Of a DNA stretch of 64,000 nt, positions 7,078 through 15,132 are shown one piece after another. The DNA lies in assembly GCF_013618635.1 (NCBI RefSeq), contig NZ_JABLSJ010000005.1:124001-188000 (forward strand), read 5' to 3'. The notes beneath the pieces were generated by a model. It was not told where the DNA came from. It saw only the letters and a list, made by a program, of their open reading frames with translations, and did no database searches. The DNA comes from Thalassobacillus sp. CUG 92003. Its GTDB lineage: Bacteria > Bacillota > Bacilli > Bacillales > Halobacillaceae. The stretch's first letter is position 1; the number at the start of each line of letters is the position of its first letter. The translations under genes and the position numbers were made by a program.

Positions 7078-7888
7078 TCGCTTGAAAAAAACGTACAATT
7101 TAGAATGGATTAAACTTGAGCTTTTGAAGACTGCTTTCGGTAAAAAAGATTCATATATGGGTAGAAAAGACCCGAGATTAATCATTGCCTGGTATTTCAT
7201 TGTCAGTTTGCTTCCCTGGTTTACGTTCAACCAAACTATTTTGGCTGGCTTGCTCCTCTATACTACGGTGATGTCCTTGGTTTCACGAGTCAGTCCATTA
7301 ATCATAACCTTACTAACCATAGGGGTAATCAGTGAGTTATTTTACATTATTGTCTTAGTATTATTGTTTGGAGGAGAATGGGCCGCTTTTTCATCGTTAA
7401 TTACCTTTACGATGAAAATAACGATCATGTCTATTGCGAGTATTGCAGCTTTTGCCAGTATGGACCCGGAAAAACTGAGTGATGCTTTACTAAGTTTCGG
7501 TGTCCCTCCTCAATTCAGCTTTGCTGTCTCTTATGGGTATCGAATGCTGCCTATTCTATTAGATGAGTATCAGCAGATTATCCTTTCTTTCCGCTTAAGA
7601 GGGAAAGCACCTTGTAACGGAGGCTTCTTCAAGTGGAGAACAATCTATTATTATTCCAAAATCGTGGTAAAAGCATTTTATCCTATGATGTTGAATACTG
7701 CTAAGAAAACTCGTACGACGGTAGAAGCATTGGAGGTCAAAGGCTTTACTTATTCTCTTCATAACAAAGAAGCTAAAAAACTAAAGCTATCACACCTGAA
7801 AGTTTCAGCCCAAGACCATAGATTTATTCTACTGTCTTTTGGTATCTTACTCGTTATTTATGCAGCTGGAAAGTACTATCCATTATAA
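7064..7888 (+). CDS. ECF transporter transmembrane (T) component
   Basis: 274 residues, CbiQ/EcfT family: hydrophobic segments at about 40-115 and 245-270 and the cytoplasmic coupling region with the two characteristic short motifs, here FRLRG (about 178) and TVEALEVKG (about 222), corresponding to the A-R-G motifs that dock on the ATPases. ATG 7064 has GGAGGAG in front of it, inside the end of the ATPase gene. It completes the energy module with the preceding two genes. Confidence 0.85.
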   Translation: MEFVSRLKKTYNLEWIKLELLKTAFGKKDSYMGRKDPRLIIAWYFIVSLLPWFTFNQTILAGLLLYTTVMSLVSRVSPLIITLLTIGVISELFYIIVLVLLFGGEWAAFSSLITFTMKITIMSIASIAAFASMDPEKLSDALLSFGVPPQFSFAVSYGYRMLPILLDEYQQIILSFRLRGKAPCNGGFFKWRTIYYYSKIVVKAFYPMMLNTAKKTRTTVEALEVKGFTYSLHNKEAKKLKLSHLKVSAQDHRFILLSFGILLVIYAAGKYYPL

Positions 7889-7908
7889 TTAGAAAGAGGG
7901 ATTCGTCG

Positions 7909-8664
7909 ATGAAGATTGATTTCCACACACACGCCAATTTATCAAAAAAAATACCCGTTTCAATAGAAGAATTCAAAAAGAAAATGGACTCAGCTCACAA
8001 AAATGGACTTGATGCTGTGGCCATCACTGAGCATTTTAACGCGAAAAATTTTTTATCTTTTTATGAGGAAATGGAACAAGTCTATTCTTATCAAGGAAAT
8101 CATTACAGACTAGGTGAATTAAAGGTTTTCCCTGGAATTGAGATTGATGTAAAGGAGACGGGCCACTTTTTAGTAGTAGCCGATCGTGATGTCATAAAGG
8201 CAATCAGAAAGAGATTAATCGGCCATGAAGCTGAAGGTGATTTTATAAGTGTGAAGGATTTATTAGCATTCCTTGCTGATTATAACGTTCTAAAAATTGC
8301 AGCCCACCCATACCGAGATTCTACCCCCTGGATTCATCACGAAGAAAATATACTGCATCAATTTGATGCTTTCGATATTAATGGAAAAGATTTATTCAAG
8401 TACGGATTGAGCATGAAACAAAGAGTTGAGACCCTCGGCAAGCAATATAATATTCCAGTAGTGGGAGGCAGCGACACGCACCAGTCTCTGCAGTATGGAG
8501 CGATCTATAATCGCTTTCCAGATTGTGATACAGTCTCTGAATTAAAAGAAGCACTTATAAAACAAAATTATAAAATTGAGGTCTCTCCGTGTTTAGATAC
8601 GAAAGTTCATTCGGCCAAAGTTGTAAAGGGTATGATAAAAAAACAAATATCACGTACAGTGTAA
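7909..8664 (+). CDS. PHP-domain metal-dependent hydrolase
   Basis: 251 residues with the PHP motifs in order: DFHTHANLS (4-12), ITEHFNA, PGIEIDV, AAHPYRD and GGSDTH. These bind a trinuclear metal site and act on phosphoesters (the family includes histidinol phosphatase and nucleoside 3',5'-bisphosphate phosphatases). Starts 20 nt after the T-component gene with an AGAGGG site, so it is the last gene of the ECF operon. I infer that it processes the imported compound or a phosphorylated derivative. The exact substrate is unknown. Confidence 0.8.
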   Translation: MKIDFHTHANLSKKIPVSIEEFKKKMDSAHKNGLDAVAITEHFNAKNFLSFYEEMEQVYSYQGNHYRLGELKVFPGIEIDVKETGHFLVVADRDVIKAIRKRLIGHEAEGDFISVKDLLAFLADYNVLKIAAHPYRDSTPWIHHEENILHQFDAFDINGKDLFKYGLSMKQRVETLGKQYNIPVVGGSDTHQSLQYGAIYNRFPDCDTVSELKEALIKQNYKIEVSPCLDTKVHSAKVVKGMIKKQISRTV

Positions 8665-8733
8665 ACATCTTTTCATTCAATTTAATCATTCGTTATACTA
8701 GTATGTAAGATTTTATATTAAGGAGGAATCTTC

Positions 8734-9294
8734 ATGTACGATCTCGCTATCATAGGTTCAGGACCAGCCGGAGCAAGCTCCGCATTATTTGCTGCCAAAG
8801 CCGGGAAAAATACTGTTGTGTTCGACAACGGAAAAAGTATTACCGCAAAGGCTTGGGTAGAAAATCATTACGGTGTCCCAGAAATTGAAGGGCCGGAACT
8901 CTTAAAAACAGGGCAAAAACAAGCACAAAATTTTGGCGCAGAATTAAAACAAGAAGAAGTAACACTATTAGAGCAACACGACGATTCTTATACACTAAAG
9001 ACAGAAACGTCTTCTTATGACGCGAAACACGTTCTTTTTGCTACAGGGATGTCCGCCAAATTAGGAGAAGAATTCGGGCTGACTGTTAAAGAAGGGGACG
9101 AACCGAGAGTTGCCAAAGTCATTGTGACCGATGATCAGGGTAAAACAAATAAACCAAACATATGGGCAGCAGGAACGGTGGCCAACAAGAGTGTCCATAC
9201 CATTATCACCTCTGGCGATGGTGCTGCTGTTGCCATCAATATCATTAGTGAACTTAATGGCGAGCGCTATGTAGATCATGATATATTAAAATAA
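8734..9294 (+). CDS. Half-size TrxB-like FAD-binding protein
   Basis: Residues 1-15 give the FAD Rossmann motif (YDLAIIGSGPAGASSA), followed by ATGMS near residue 107 and the C-terminal FAD contact (NIWAAGTVANKSVHTIITSGDGAAVA). At 186 residues it is about 120 shorter than thioredoxin reductase: the NADPH domain and the CxxC redox pair are both missing and the FAD halves are joined directly. Such proteins exist in Bacillaceae but their activity is not known to me. AAGGAGG precedes the ATG. Single gene; followed by repeat element C and a terminator. Confidence 0.75.
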   Translation: MYDLAIIGSGPAGASSALFAAKAGKNTVVFDNGKSITAKAWVENHYGVPEIEGPELLKTGQKQAQNFGAELKQEEVTLLEQHDDSYTLKTETSSYDAKHVLFATGMSAKLGEEFGLTVKEGDEPRVAKVIVTDDQGKTNKPNIWAAGTVANKSVHTIITSGDGAAVAINIISELNGERYVDHDILK

Positions 9295-9295
9295 C

Positions 9296-9475
9296 GAACA
9301 AAGGCGCAAGCGCCCCGGGAGCTCCCACACGTATAAGCAAAACACCAGGTGGAAGGTGGTCTTCCCTTCCGCAGGGTGGGTTGCATATGTTCGTGGAGCT
9401 GGCCGCTTGCGCCGGACGTGGCTTATGAGGTATGTGTTATCCACAGGGGCAAAAATTTATGGTTACCTAAGCAAT
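9296..9475. repeat. Dispersed repeat element C, full-length copy
   Basis: Begins GAACAAAGGCGCAAGCGC and ends AAATTTATGGTTACCTAAGCAAT. A shorter copy at 49685-49739 shares both ends but lacks about 120 internal nt. The interior holds GGCGCAAGCGCC near one end and CGCTTGCGCC near the other, so it can fold on itself. Both copies follow a plus-strand gene and directly precede a terminator. Non-coding. Confidence 0.75.
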
Positions 9476-9477
9476 GA

Positions 9478-9515
9478 AAAAGAGAGGCGACTCTATGAAG
9501 CCGCCTCTCTTTTTC
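9478..9515 (+). terminator. Intrinsic terminator
   Basis: AGAGAGGCG pairs with CGCCTCTCT, followed by TTTT. Ends the TrxB-like gene transcript after repeat C. Confidence 0.8.
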
Positions 9516-9628
9516 AATTTGGCTCTGTTTAAGTTTAGTGTTGATGTTACTAACAAAAAAAGAACTACCAATTTTATGGGCGTTCTTCATTTTTTATATA
9601 TTGGGCTAATTCAACTAAATCCACCCCG

Positions 9629-9826
9629 ATTGTGGAAGACTCAGTTTCGAGATGTTTGTTTGGGTTTAGGGCCGATGGGGAAGGATTCGCTTTCCTGCGG
9701 GGGAAACTGGCAAGCCTCCTCAGGCTTCGCCTTCCGAGGTCTTGCCTTGCTCCTTCTCCCGCGGGAGTCTCACCCTTCCCCATCGGCCCTTGCCTTATAT
9801 GTTTCTCGAAATCACTTCCGCAATAA
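9629..9826. repeat. Palindromic repeat element (copy A)
   Basis: Outer ends TTGTGGAAGA...TTTCGAGA and their inverse (TCTCGAAATCACTTCCGCAA) enclose a perfect 16-bp inverted repeat (9669-9684 with 9774-9789: GGGCCGATGGGGAAGG and complement). The core carries GACTCCCGCGGGAGAAGG in inverse orientation, the same core as copy B. GC-rich compared with the surroundings. The open frames that cross it on both strands are by-products of its composition. This core type is widespread in Bacillaceae genomes; no protein function. Confidence 0.75.
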
Positions 9827-9928
9827 GCAGCTTTTTATACACAAGGAACGCGCAGGAATCTAAACATCCGAGGCTGTTACTTTAAAAGTAAAAGCTTGGT
9901 ATAGAGCGTTTTTCGCTTGCAAAACTGC

Positions 9929-10160
9929 GATCGTGGAAGACACGCATCACGAGCTAGGGGGGTTCGTTTCCCTCATCTTTTGTATGGGGGGGTTGGGAAG
10001 CTGCGAGACTCCCGTGGGAGAAGGAAGTAGGCGAGATCCCGCAGGGCTTTAGCCCGAGGAAGCTTGCCGGTTCCCCCACAGGAAAGCGAGTAGCTTCCCA
10101 ACCACCCCTAACTCTAACTACGGAAACGAACCTTGAAAACATCTCGAAATCGAGTCATAC
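9929..10160. repeat. Palindromic repeat element (copy B, inverted relative to A)
   Basis: Nested inverted repeats: GGTTCGTTTCC (9961-9971) with GGAAACGAACC (10122-10132), and GGTTGGGAAGCT (9991-10002) with AGCTTCCCAACC (10092-10103). The core GAGACTCCCGTGGGAGAAGG...CCCCCACAGGAAAGCGA aligns with the reverse complement of copy A, with differences in the middle. The two copies thus form a large inverted pair 100 nt apart. The 9295-10257 gap holds no gene I can support. Confidence 0.75.
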
Positions 10161-10257
10161 AGAATCCTGCCATTTAGCAAAAGACTCCGTTCCGAGATAA
10201 ATATCCATTTCATATATCAACAACAAACTTTAACGGAGCCTTCAATTTAGATGCTTT

Positions 10258-11334
10258 TCATTGTTCAATGTTCGTTTCGCCTTTAATTTCTTTTTCTGCT
10301 TCAGCAATATCTTCTTTAAGCTGTTCAAGGATTTTTTCTCCCTTTTCGCCTGTCCTCTCTTTATAAGCTTCTTGTACAGGTCTAGCTGCCTCACGAAATT
10401 TAGCCCGCTGCTTATCACTTAATTCAGTGATCGTTAAATCATCACTATTTTCTTTAATTATTTTTAGATCATTGGAATTCTGTTCTTCCTGAATATCAAA
10501 AGCTTTATCCTTCATTTCATTTACTGTCTCATCGATCATATTTTGTACATCTTTTGGCAGATTATTGTAGCGATCCGGATTCATGGTCGTTGTTGTTGTA
10601 TATAACGAGTGTTTCGATAACGTTAAATGCTGCTGTACTTCATAGAATTTCATTTGTTCTATAGCAAATAACGGGTTAGTCTGCCCCTCGATCATGTTCA
10701 GTTGCAAACCACTGTATACTTGCTCATATGGAATAGGAGTAGGATTGGCGCCATAGGCTTCATATGAGTTGACGATCAGCGGAGACGGCATCGTTCTGAA
10801 TTTCAGACCATTAAAAGAAGAAGGTTCACTCAATTTTTTGTTAGACGTCCAGTGGTTGAACCCTTCTGTCCAGTAAGAAAGTACTTTGATTCCCTTTTCC
10901 CTGAAACTTTCCGCTAATAAGTCATTTAAAGCAGCGCTGTTATTCAACACATGTTTATTGACCTCCATGTTATCCGAGAACAAGAAATTGAGGAGCATGA
11001 CTTGCGATTCGGGGACAATTGTCCCCACATTACCCGGGGAAATGATGCCGAAATCAACGGCCCCCATCTTCAATAACTCCGCTTGCGTAATCGCATTCCC
11101 TAATTGACCTACCGGGTAGATTTCAACCTTAATCTCACCATCTGATTTAGCTTCTAACCGTTTTTTAAAAGCTTCAGCATAACTTTGCTGAACAGACGTT
11201 GGCGATTCTTCATGAGCGAAACGAAATACATATTCAGGAGAGGATTCGCCTTGGGTGGTCGCAGCCCCTCCTGATCCACATGACGAAAGTAAAAGCATAA
11301 AACTGATGATGACCAACCATTTCATTTGTTTCAA
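10258..11334 (-). CDS. dctP: TRAP transporter solute-binding lipoprotein DctP
   Basis: 358 residues with a lipoprotein signal peptide (MKQMKWLVIISFMLLLSSC; lipobox LSSC, Cys 19 or so), so it is tethered outside the membrane. The body is a DctP-type binding protein (FRFAHEESPTSVQQ, YPVGQLGN, LKFRTMPSPL, with the Arg that contacts the carboxylate of ligands in many DctP proteins, and IPYEQVYSGLQLNMIEGQ). The C-terminus is very acidic and basic (EKGEKILEQLKEDIAEAEKEIKGE), likely a coiled extension. TTG 11334 is placed 6 nt after GGAGG. Third gene of the dctQMP operon. Likely ligand: a C4-dicarboxylate or other organic acid; not determinable. Confidence 0.9.
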   Translation of the reverse strand: MKQMKWLVIISFMLLLSSCGSGGAATTQGESSPEYVFRFAHEESPTSVQQSYAEAFKKRLEAKSDGEIKVEIYPVGQLGNAITQAELLKMGAVDFGIISPGNVGTIVPESQVMLLNFLFSDNMEVNKHVLNNSAALNDLLAESFREKGIKVLSYWTEGFNHWTSNKKLSEPSSFNGLKFRTMPSPLIVNSYEAYGANPTPIPYEQVYSGLQLNMIEGQTNPLFAIEQMKFYEVQQHLTLSKHSLYTTTTTMNPDRYNNLPKDVQNMIDETVNEMKDKAFDIQEEQNSNDLKIIKENSDDLTITELSDKQRAKFREAARPVQEAYKERTGEKGEKILEQLKEDIAEAEKEIKGETNIEQ

Positions 11335-11349
11335 GGTTCTCCTCCTCTC

Positions 11350-12630
11350 TTATTCTGAATACACATTCCGATAAAGTGTAAGGATCTCTGGGAACAGGAT
11401 AAATAATGCAGACGCTGCGATCATAATAAGAATGTACGGCCAGATTCCTTTTATGATTTCCTTATACGGCCGTTGAAACACCGCAATGGCAGTGAATATG
11501 TCCACACCAAAGGGTGGTGTCGCTGAACCGATAGCTGCTTGGAGCGTAACGATCACGCCAAGTGCAATCGGATCGATCCCGGCATCCATCGCAATTGGGT
11601 AAAAGATAGGTGTCAAAATGATGATGACGACAAGAGGATCGACAAACATGCAGCCAATAAAGAAAAAGACCGCAACAATAAAGAGTACGTATGTTTGAGA
11701 AGGATCTGCACCCAAAATCGCTTGAGTCATTTCCTGCGGCAGCTTAGCATAAGCTAACACCCAGCTTAGTGCTGTGCCTGATGCAACGAGGATAAATACA
11801 GCTGCCGTAACGATAGCAGCGGATTCGGCAATTTTAGGAATGTCTTTCAATTGAACATCTCGATAAACGACCACTTCCAGTGTTAGCGCATATAAAACAG
11901 ACACTGCTGCTGCTTCTGTAGGGCTGAACAACCCGCTATATATGCCACCAATGATAAGAACAGGAAAACCTAAAGGCAGCAGAGCTTTCTTCGTCGCAAT
12001 CCAACGTTCACGCCAACTCGATTTCCTCTGGTTCCCGAGCTTTTTATAATGCGCAAGCAAGTAACTGTATATAGCAAATAAGAGAAATATAATTATACCA
12101 GGAACAATCCCTGCTATGAAAAGTTCGCCCACAGAAGTTCCCGTTACAACCCCATAAACAATCATGGCAACGCTTGGGGGCACAATCAAAGCTAAATCAC
12201 TTGCGTTAATAATTAAAGGTATGGATTGTTTATCCTTGTACCCTACAGAGGACAACCTTTCCCTCATCGGCTTTCCGACTGCAACAACCGTTGCCTGTGT
12301 GGAACCGGAAATAGATCCGAATAATGTACAGGCTGCAGCAGTCGTAATGGCATAACCACCTCTTACATGCCCGATAAAACTGCCGACAAAATCCAGAAGA
12401 CGTGTTGAAGTTTTACCTGCTGACATGATGTCCGCTGCAAATATGAACATCGGCACTGCCAACAGGACAAACGTTTTAATCCCCAAAGTGAATTGTTGGA
12501 TGAACACCATCAATTCAAGTTCAGGAAAATAGATAAGACTAACGACAAGCGGAGCAAGAAATAACGGAACCATCATAGGATAACCGAGGAACAAGAACAA
12601 AAACATGATACCTAACAGCACCCAAATCAT
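11350..12630 (-). CDS. dctM: TRAP transporter large permease DctM
   Basis: 426 residues and about twelve hydrophobic segments, the size and pattern of DctM. The recognisable region FGSISGSTQATVVAVGKPM and later SATPPFGVDIF and TEAAAVSVLY are family hallmarks. It forms the ion-coupled translocation channel, probably sodium-driven as for most TRAP systems. The ATG at 12630 overlaps the stop of dctQ (TGATG) with GGAGG upstream; a GTG one codon earlier is an alternative. The gap to dctP is 15 nt. Confidence 0.9.
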   Translation of the reverse strand: MIWVLLGIMFLFLFLGYPMMVPLFLAPLVVSLIYFPELELMVFIQQFTLGIKTFVLLAVPMFIFAADIMSAGKTSTRLLDFVGSFIGHVRGGYAITTAAACTLFGSISGSTQATVVAVGKPMRERLSSVGYKDKQSIPLIINASDLALIVPPSVAMIVYGVVTGTSVGELFIAGIVPGIIIFLLFAIYSYLLAHYKKLGNQRKSSWRERWIATKKALLPLGFPVLIIGGIYSGLFSPTEAAAVSVLYALTLEVVVYRDVQLKDIPKIAESAAIVTAAVFILVASGTALSWVLAYAKLPQEMTQAILGADPSQTYVLFIVAVFFFIGCMFVDPLVVIIILTPIFYPIAMDAGIDPIALGVIVTLQAAIGSATPPFGVDIFTAIAVFQRPYKEIIKGIWPYILIMIAASALFILFPEILTLYRNVYSE

Positions 12631-13166
12631 CACGTCTCACCTCCCTGTTCGCTCCAATTCGGATCTTGAGTGCCATCAATGACAGCCTGTTTATATTTAA
12701 TATTAAGCCAGCCTTCTCGCAGATATTGAATCCCACCAAAAAAGAATCCGAGTGGAACAAATAAGGTTACGAGATATAAAGGCACACGAAGAGCGGGAGT
12801 CACACGCCCCATATCATAAAGCAGCCACGTATACTGAATTGCCAGAAAACTTAGGTAAAATAACAAAATTGAAGTCGAAATCGTAATCACGATTACGAGC
12901 CCTTTTCTCACTTTAAATGGCAGCATCTCTACGATTGCTGTCATTTTGAGATGTCGTCCTCGCCGAGCACAGTAGCTTAAGCCAACGAACGTAACGAGGA
13001 CAATAAAAAATTGCCCAACCTCTTCAGCAAAGGTCCAGCTATCGCCAAGCAAGGAACGAGCAATTACATTTCCAATCAATACTACGGTCATGCCAATGAC
13101 TGACCAGCTGATGATCCATTTCTCGAGCAGGGACTGGATGTGATCTACTTTTTGCAGCCAACGCAT
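12630..13166 (-). CDS. dctQ: TRAP transporter small permease DctQ
   Basis: 178 residues, four transmembrane helices (about 17-37, 48-68, 88-110, 130-150), the standard DctQ architecture, including FAEEVGQFFIVLVTFVGLSYCARRGRHLKM. It is the small subunit of the TRAP permease. GGAGGAGAG precedes ATG 13166, so this is the first gene of the operon dctQ-dctM-dctP. The upstream gap holds no recognisable regulator gene. Confidence 0.88.
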   Translation of the reverse strand: MRWLQKVDHIQSLLEKWIISWSVIGMTVVLIGNVIARSLLGDSWTFAEEVGQFFIVLVTFVGLSYCARRGRHLKMTAIVEMLPFKVRKGLVIVITISTSILLFYLSFLAIQYTWLLYDMGRVTPALRVPLYLVTLFVPLGFFFGGIQYLREGWLNIKYKQAVIDGTQDPNWSEQGGET

Positions 13167-13497
13167 TGCTCTCCTCCTTTTTTATTTTAATATAATTTTT
13201 TTCTGATACTGCCTATTACCTTTTAACTGTTAGATTAAACATACTCTTTTTAGCAAGCTTTTCTAATATGGTAAATCACTTACGGCTAGCTTTGTGGTTA
13301 AACGCTCATCATCTAGTTAATTAAGAGAGTAGAGCCAACATACCCCCTTCACACTTTAGGCGATGAGGTGGCTTTGAAATGAACAGCCCCCACATGCTTG
13401 AAACGGCTGAAGCGGTATGGCTGTCTCGACATGAAAACGAACTGTTTCAAACTCAAACCTCACATTAGCTCGTTACAGGTGCTCTTTAATAGCATGA

Positions 13498-13532
13498 AAA
13501 AAGGAGCCCCTCAGTTGGAAAGCTCCTTTGTT
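13498..13532 (-). terminator. Intrinsic terminator of the 17-codon ORF pair
   Basis: On the minus strand AAAGGAGC pairs with GCTCCTTT and the hairpin runs into TTTTTT. It lies about 50 nt after the second 17-codon ORF. The 13167-13497 stretch between this and dctQ holds nothing else I can support apart from a weak inverted repeat around 13367-13465. Confidence 0.65.
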
Positions 13533-13580
13533 TGCATATGGCTTATTGCACTATGTGACAATGCTGCTTATTATGAGCAT

Positions 13581-13634
13581 TTATCTTGGACGACGATTAT
13601 CTAGATCCCAGGCTATTTCAAACTCGTTAAACAA
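13581..13634 (-). CDS. 17-codon ORF, second of a related pair
   Basis: TTG at 13634 with GAGGTG 6 nt upstream opens MFNEFEIAWDLDNRRPR (first residue written as Met). It is exactly as long as the neighbouring ORF and shares M-x-N-x-aromatic-E-hydrophobic and the C-terminal R-P-R. The gap to the first ORF is 32 nt. No family recognised. Two same-length, similar frames each with a Shine-Dalgarno argue for translation; the TTG start weakens the case. Confidence 0.45.
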   Translation of the reverse strand: MFNEFEIAWDLDNRRPR

Positions 13635-13666
13635 TTGTCATCACCTCTTCAACTTTTTTTTGTGTG

Positions 13667-13720
13667 TCATCGAGGGCGGTTTTGTTCGATTTGAAGGTCT
13701 AATTCATATACGTTGATCAT
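13667..13720 (-). CDS. 17-codon ORF, first of a related pair
   Basis: ATG 13720 with GGAGGGG at 5 nt, a strong site, opens MINVYELDLQIEQNRPR. Aligned without gaps to the next ORF it has 6 identities in 17 and several conservative exchanges, ending NRPR against RRPR. It lies behind a 130-nt leader with three clear hairpins (13744-13832) and before an intrinsic terminator, so the pair forms a small transcription unit downstream of corA. Function unknown. Confidence 0.5.
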   Translation of the reverse strand: MINVYELDLQIEQNRPR

Positions 13721-13743
13721 GGCTACCCCTCCAATTTCTTTTG

Positions 13744-13832
13744 GTAAATCAAGTATATCCTGATTAATGAATCACCATAACAGGCAAGAGAGTGATTTGC
13801 TCTCAGTCTTTGGACTGAACTGCCTCTCAGAC
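13744..13832 (-). ncRNA. Candidate structured leader RNA
   Basis: On the minus strand GGCA...TGCC encloses two hairpins, CAGTC-CAAA-GACTG and GAGAG-CAAATCA-CTCTC, giving a three-way junction. Downstream, TGATTCATTAATCA forms another dyad before the Shine-Dalgarno of the first 17-codon ORF. I compared it by eye with glycine, TPP, M-box, yybP-ykoY and guanidine-I consensus elements and found no match. It may be a regulatory leader or just an inverted-repeat remnant. Confidence 0.35.
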
Positions 13833-13970
13833 CATAAAAAATTGCTGGGAAATGGATGAAACGAACAACGGAGAAGTGTATATAATCTATGCCTGTCTCT
13901 ACGTTACGGCAGAGCCAGAGGTGAGCGAGGTGTTTAGACGGACCGGTTATGACATGCTTTTCTTGAAACA

Positions 13971-14022
13971 CAAAAAAAGCCGAACTGTTTTCAGCGAAAC
14001 CGTTCGACTTTGTTGTGTTTCA
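13971..14022 (-). terminator. Terminator of corA; degenerate copy of repeat-D hairpin
   Basis: On the minus strand GTCGAACGGTTTCGCTGA pairs with AACAGTTCGGC and runs into TTTTTTT. The hairpin and its flanking aaacacaaa/tttgtgttt resemble the terminators at 25046-25102 and 54140-54191. Confidence 0.75.
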
Positions 14023-14044
14023 TTCAGTTTTAGCCCAACCTCCG

Positions 14045-14995
14045 TCATTTATCAAACCAGCCTTTTCGTTTGAACCAAAGGTACATACCTACAGCTAGGG
14101 TAACCATAACCATCCAGACAACTAAATACGCATACCGTTCATCAAGTTCAGGCATATGTGTAAAATTCATTCCATATACACCGACAATAAAGGTGAGCGG
14201 CATAAAGATAACTGAAATAATGGTCAGGACTTGCATCGTACGATTTGTTTCATGAGCATTCAAAGACAAGTAGCTATCCCGGATATCCTGTGTCAATTCG
14301 CGATTTGACGCAATATTTTCTGCAACTTTCAACAAATGATCGTAAATGTCTGTAAAATATTCTTTTCTCGTTTTAACTCCCTGAAGGTGGTGGGTGTTTA
14401 AAACACGATAGAGCAAATCTCTCATCGGGTGGACAGTCTGACGCAGGGTGAGCAATTCACTTCGTCGTTCAAATAACTGTTCTAATAACCTGTCCATCGA
14501 AAGATTTTTGGTGTTATCTTCAATTTCATTAATGTGATCTTCGATGGCATAAATAATAGGGAAATAATTATCTACCACTTTATCAAGGATTTGATAAAGC
14601 ACATAATATTCCTCCCAAACGTGCAATTCATTGCTCTTATGAAGCGTACGCTTTACGTGCTGTAACGACGGCTGCTCAAGTTGATGATACGTTACAATAA
14701 AGCAATCGCCTAAAAATACATCAATTTCTTGTTTCGCTAAAGTTTGAGCATCAATGGCATGCAGGACGAGAAATGAATGATTTTCATAATAATCAAGTTT
14801 TGGACGTTGTAAATCATGAAGACAATCCTCGATCGCCAATGGATGGAAATCAAAATACGAATAAAGATATGCTAATTCATCCTCAGAGGAAGCAGAAAAA
14901 TCTACCCAGTACCATTCTGGAGAAAGTTGAGTCATCGCCTCTAATGAAAGATCTTCATGTAATTGACCGTGTTTATATGCCGTTACGTAGATCAA
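14045..14995 (-). CDS. corA: CorA family magnesium/divalent cation transporter
   Basis: 316 residues: a cytoplasmic N-terminal domain of about 250 residues, then two C-terminal transmembrane helices with the CorA signature YGMNF between them near residue 275 and a basic end (KRKGWFDK). CorA forms a pentameric channel for Mg2+, sometimes Co2+ or other ions. TTG 14995 follows AAGGTG at 8 nt. No M-box is seen upstream, unlike mgtE-type genes. It ends at a strong terminator. Confidence 0.9.
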   Translation of the reverse strand: MIYVTAYKHGQLHEDLSLEAMTQLSPEWYWVDFSASSEDELAYLYSYFDFHPLAIEDCLHDLQRPKLDYYENHSFLVLHAIDAQTLAKQEIDVFLGDCFIVTYHQLEQPSLQHVKRTLHKSNELHVWEEYYVLYQILDKVVDNYFPIIYAIEDHINEIEDNTKNLSMDRLLEQLFERRSELLTLRQTVHPMRDLLYRVLNTHHLQGVKTRKEYFTDIYDHLLKVAENIASNRELTQDIRDSYLSLNAHETNRTMQVLTIISVIFMPLTFIVGVYGMNFTHMPELDERYAYLVVWMVMVTLAVGMYLWFKRKGWFDK

Positions 14996-15132
14996 GGTCT
15001 GACACCTTCTTCTTTCAATTTTAACTATACAATGGGTAATAGCCTTATTAAAGCTAATTTAAACTGCCCCCAATTTCAGCAAACTCTATGATAGGATAAA
15101 GGTATGATGCCTTTGATGGAGGGGAACGACGC

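Noticed and set aside
9474-9863. Open frames across the 9.5-10.1 kb region on both strands (up to 129 codons)
   Set aside because: They run through palindromic GC-rich repeats, have no good ribosome sites and match no protein pattern; the openness follows from the repeat composition.
13801-13832. Glycine riboswitch on the plus strand (CTCTCAGTC...CTCTCAG resembles CTCTCAGGC)
   Set aside because: The CCGAAGGGGCAA part and the downstream GGACAGAG are missing and no plus-strand gene follows.
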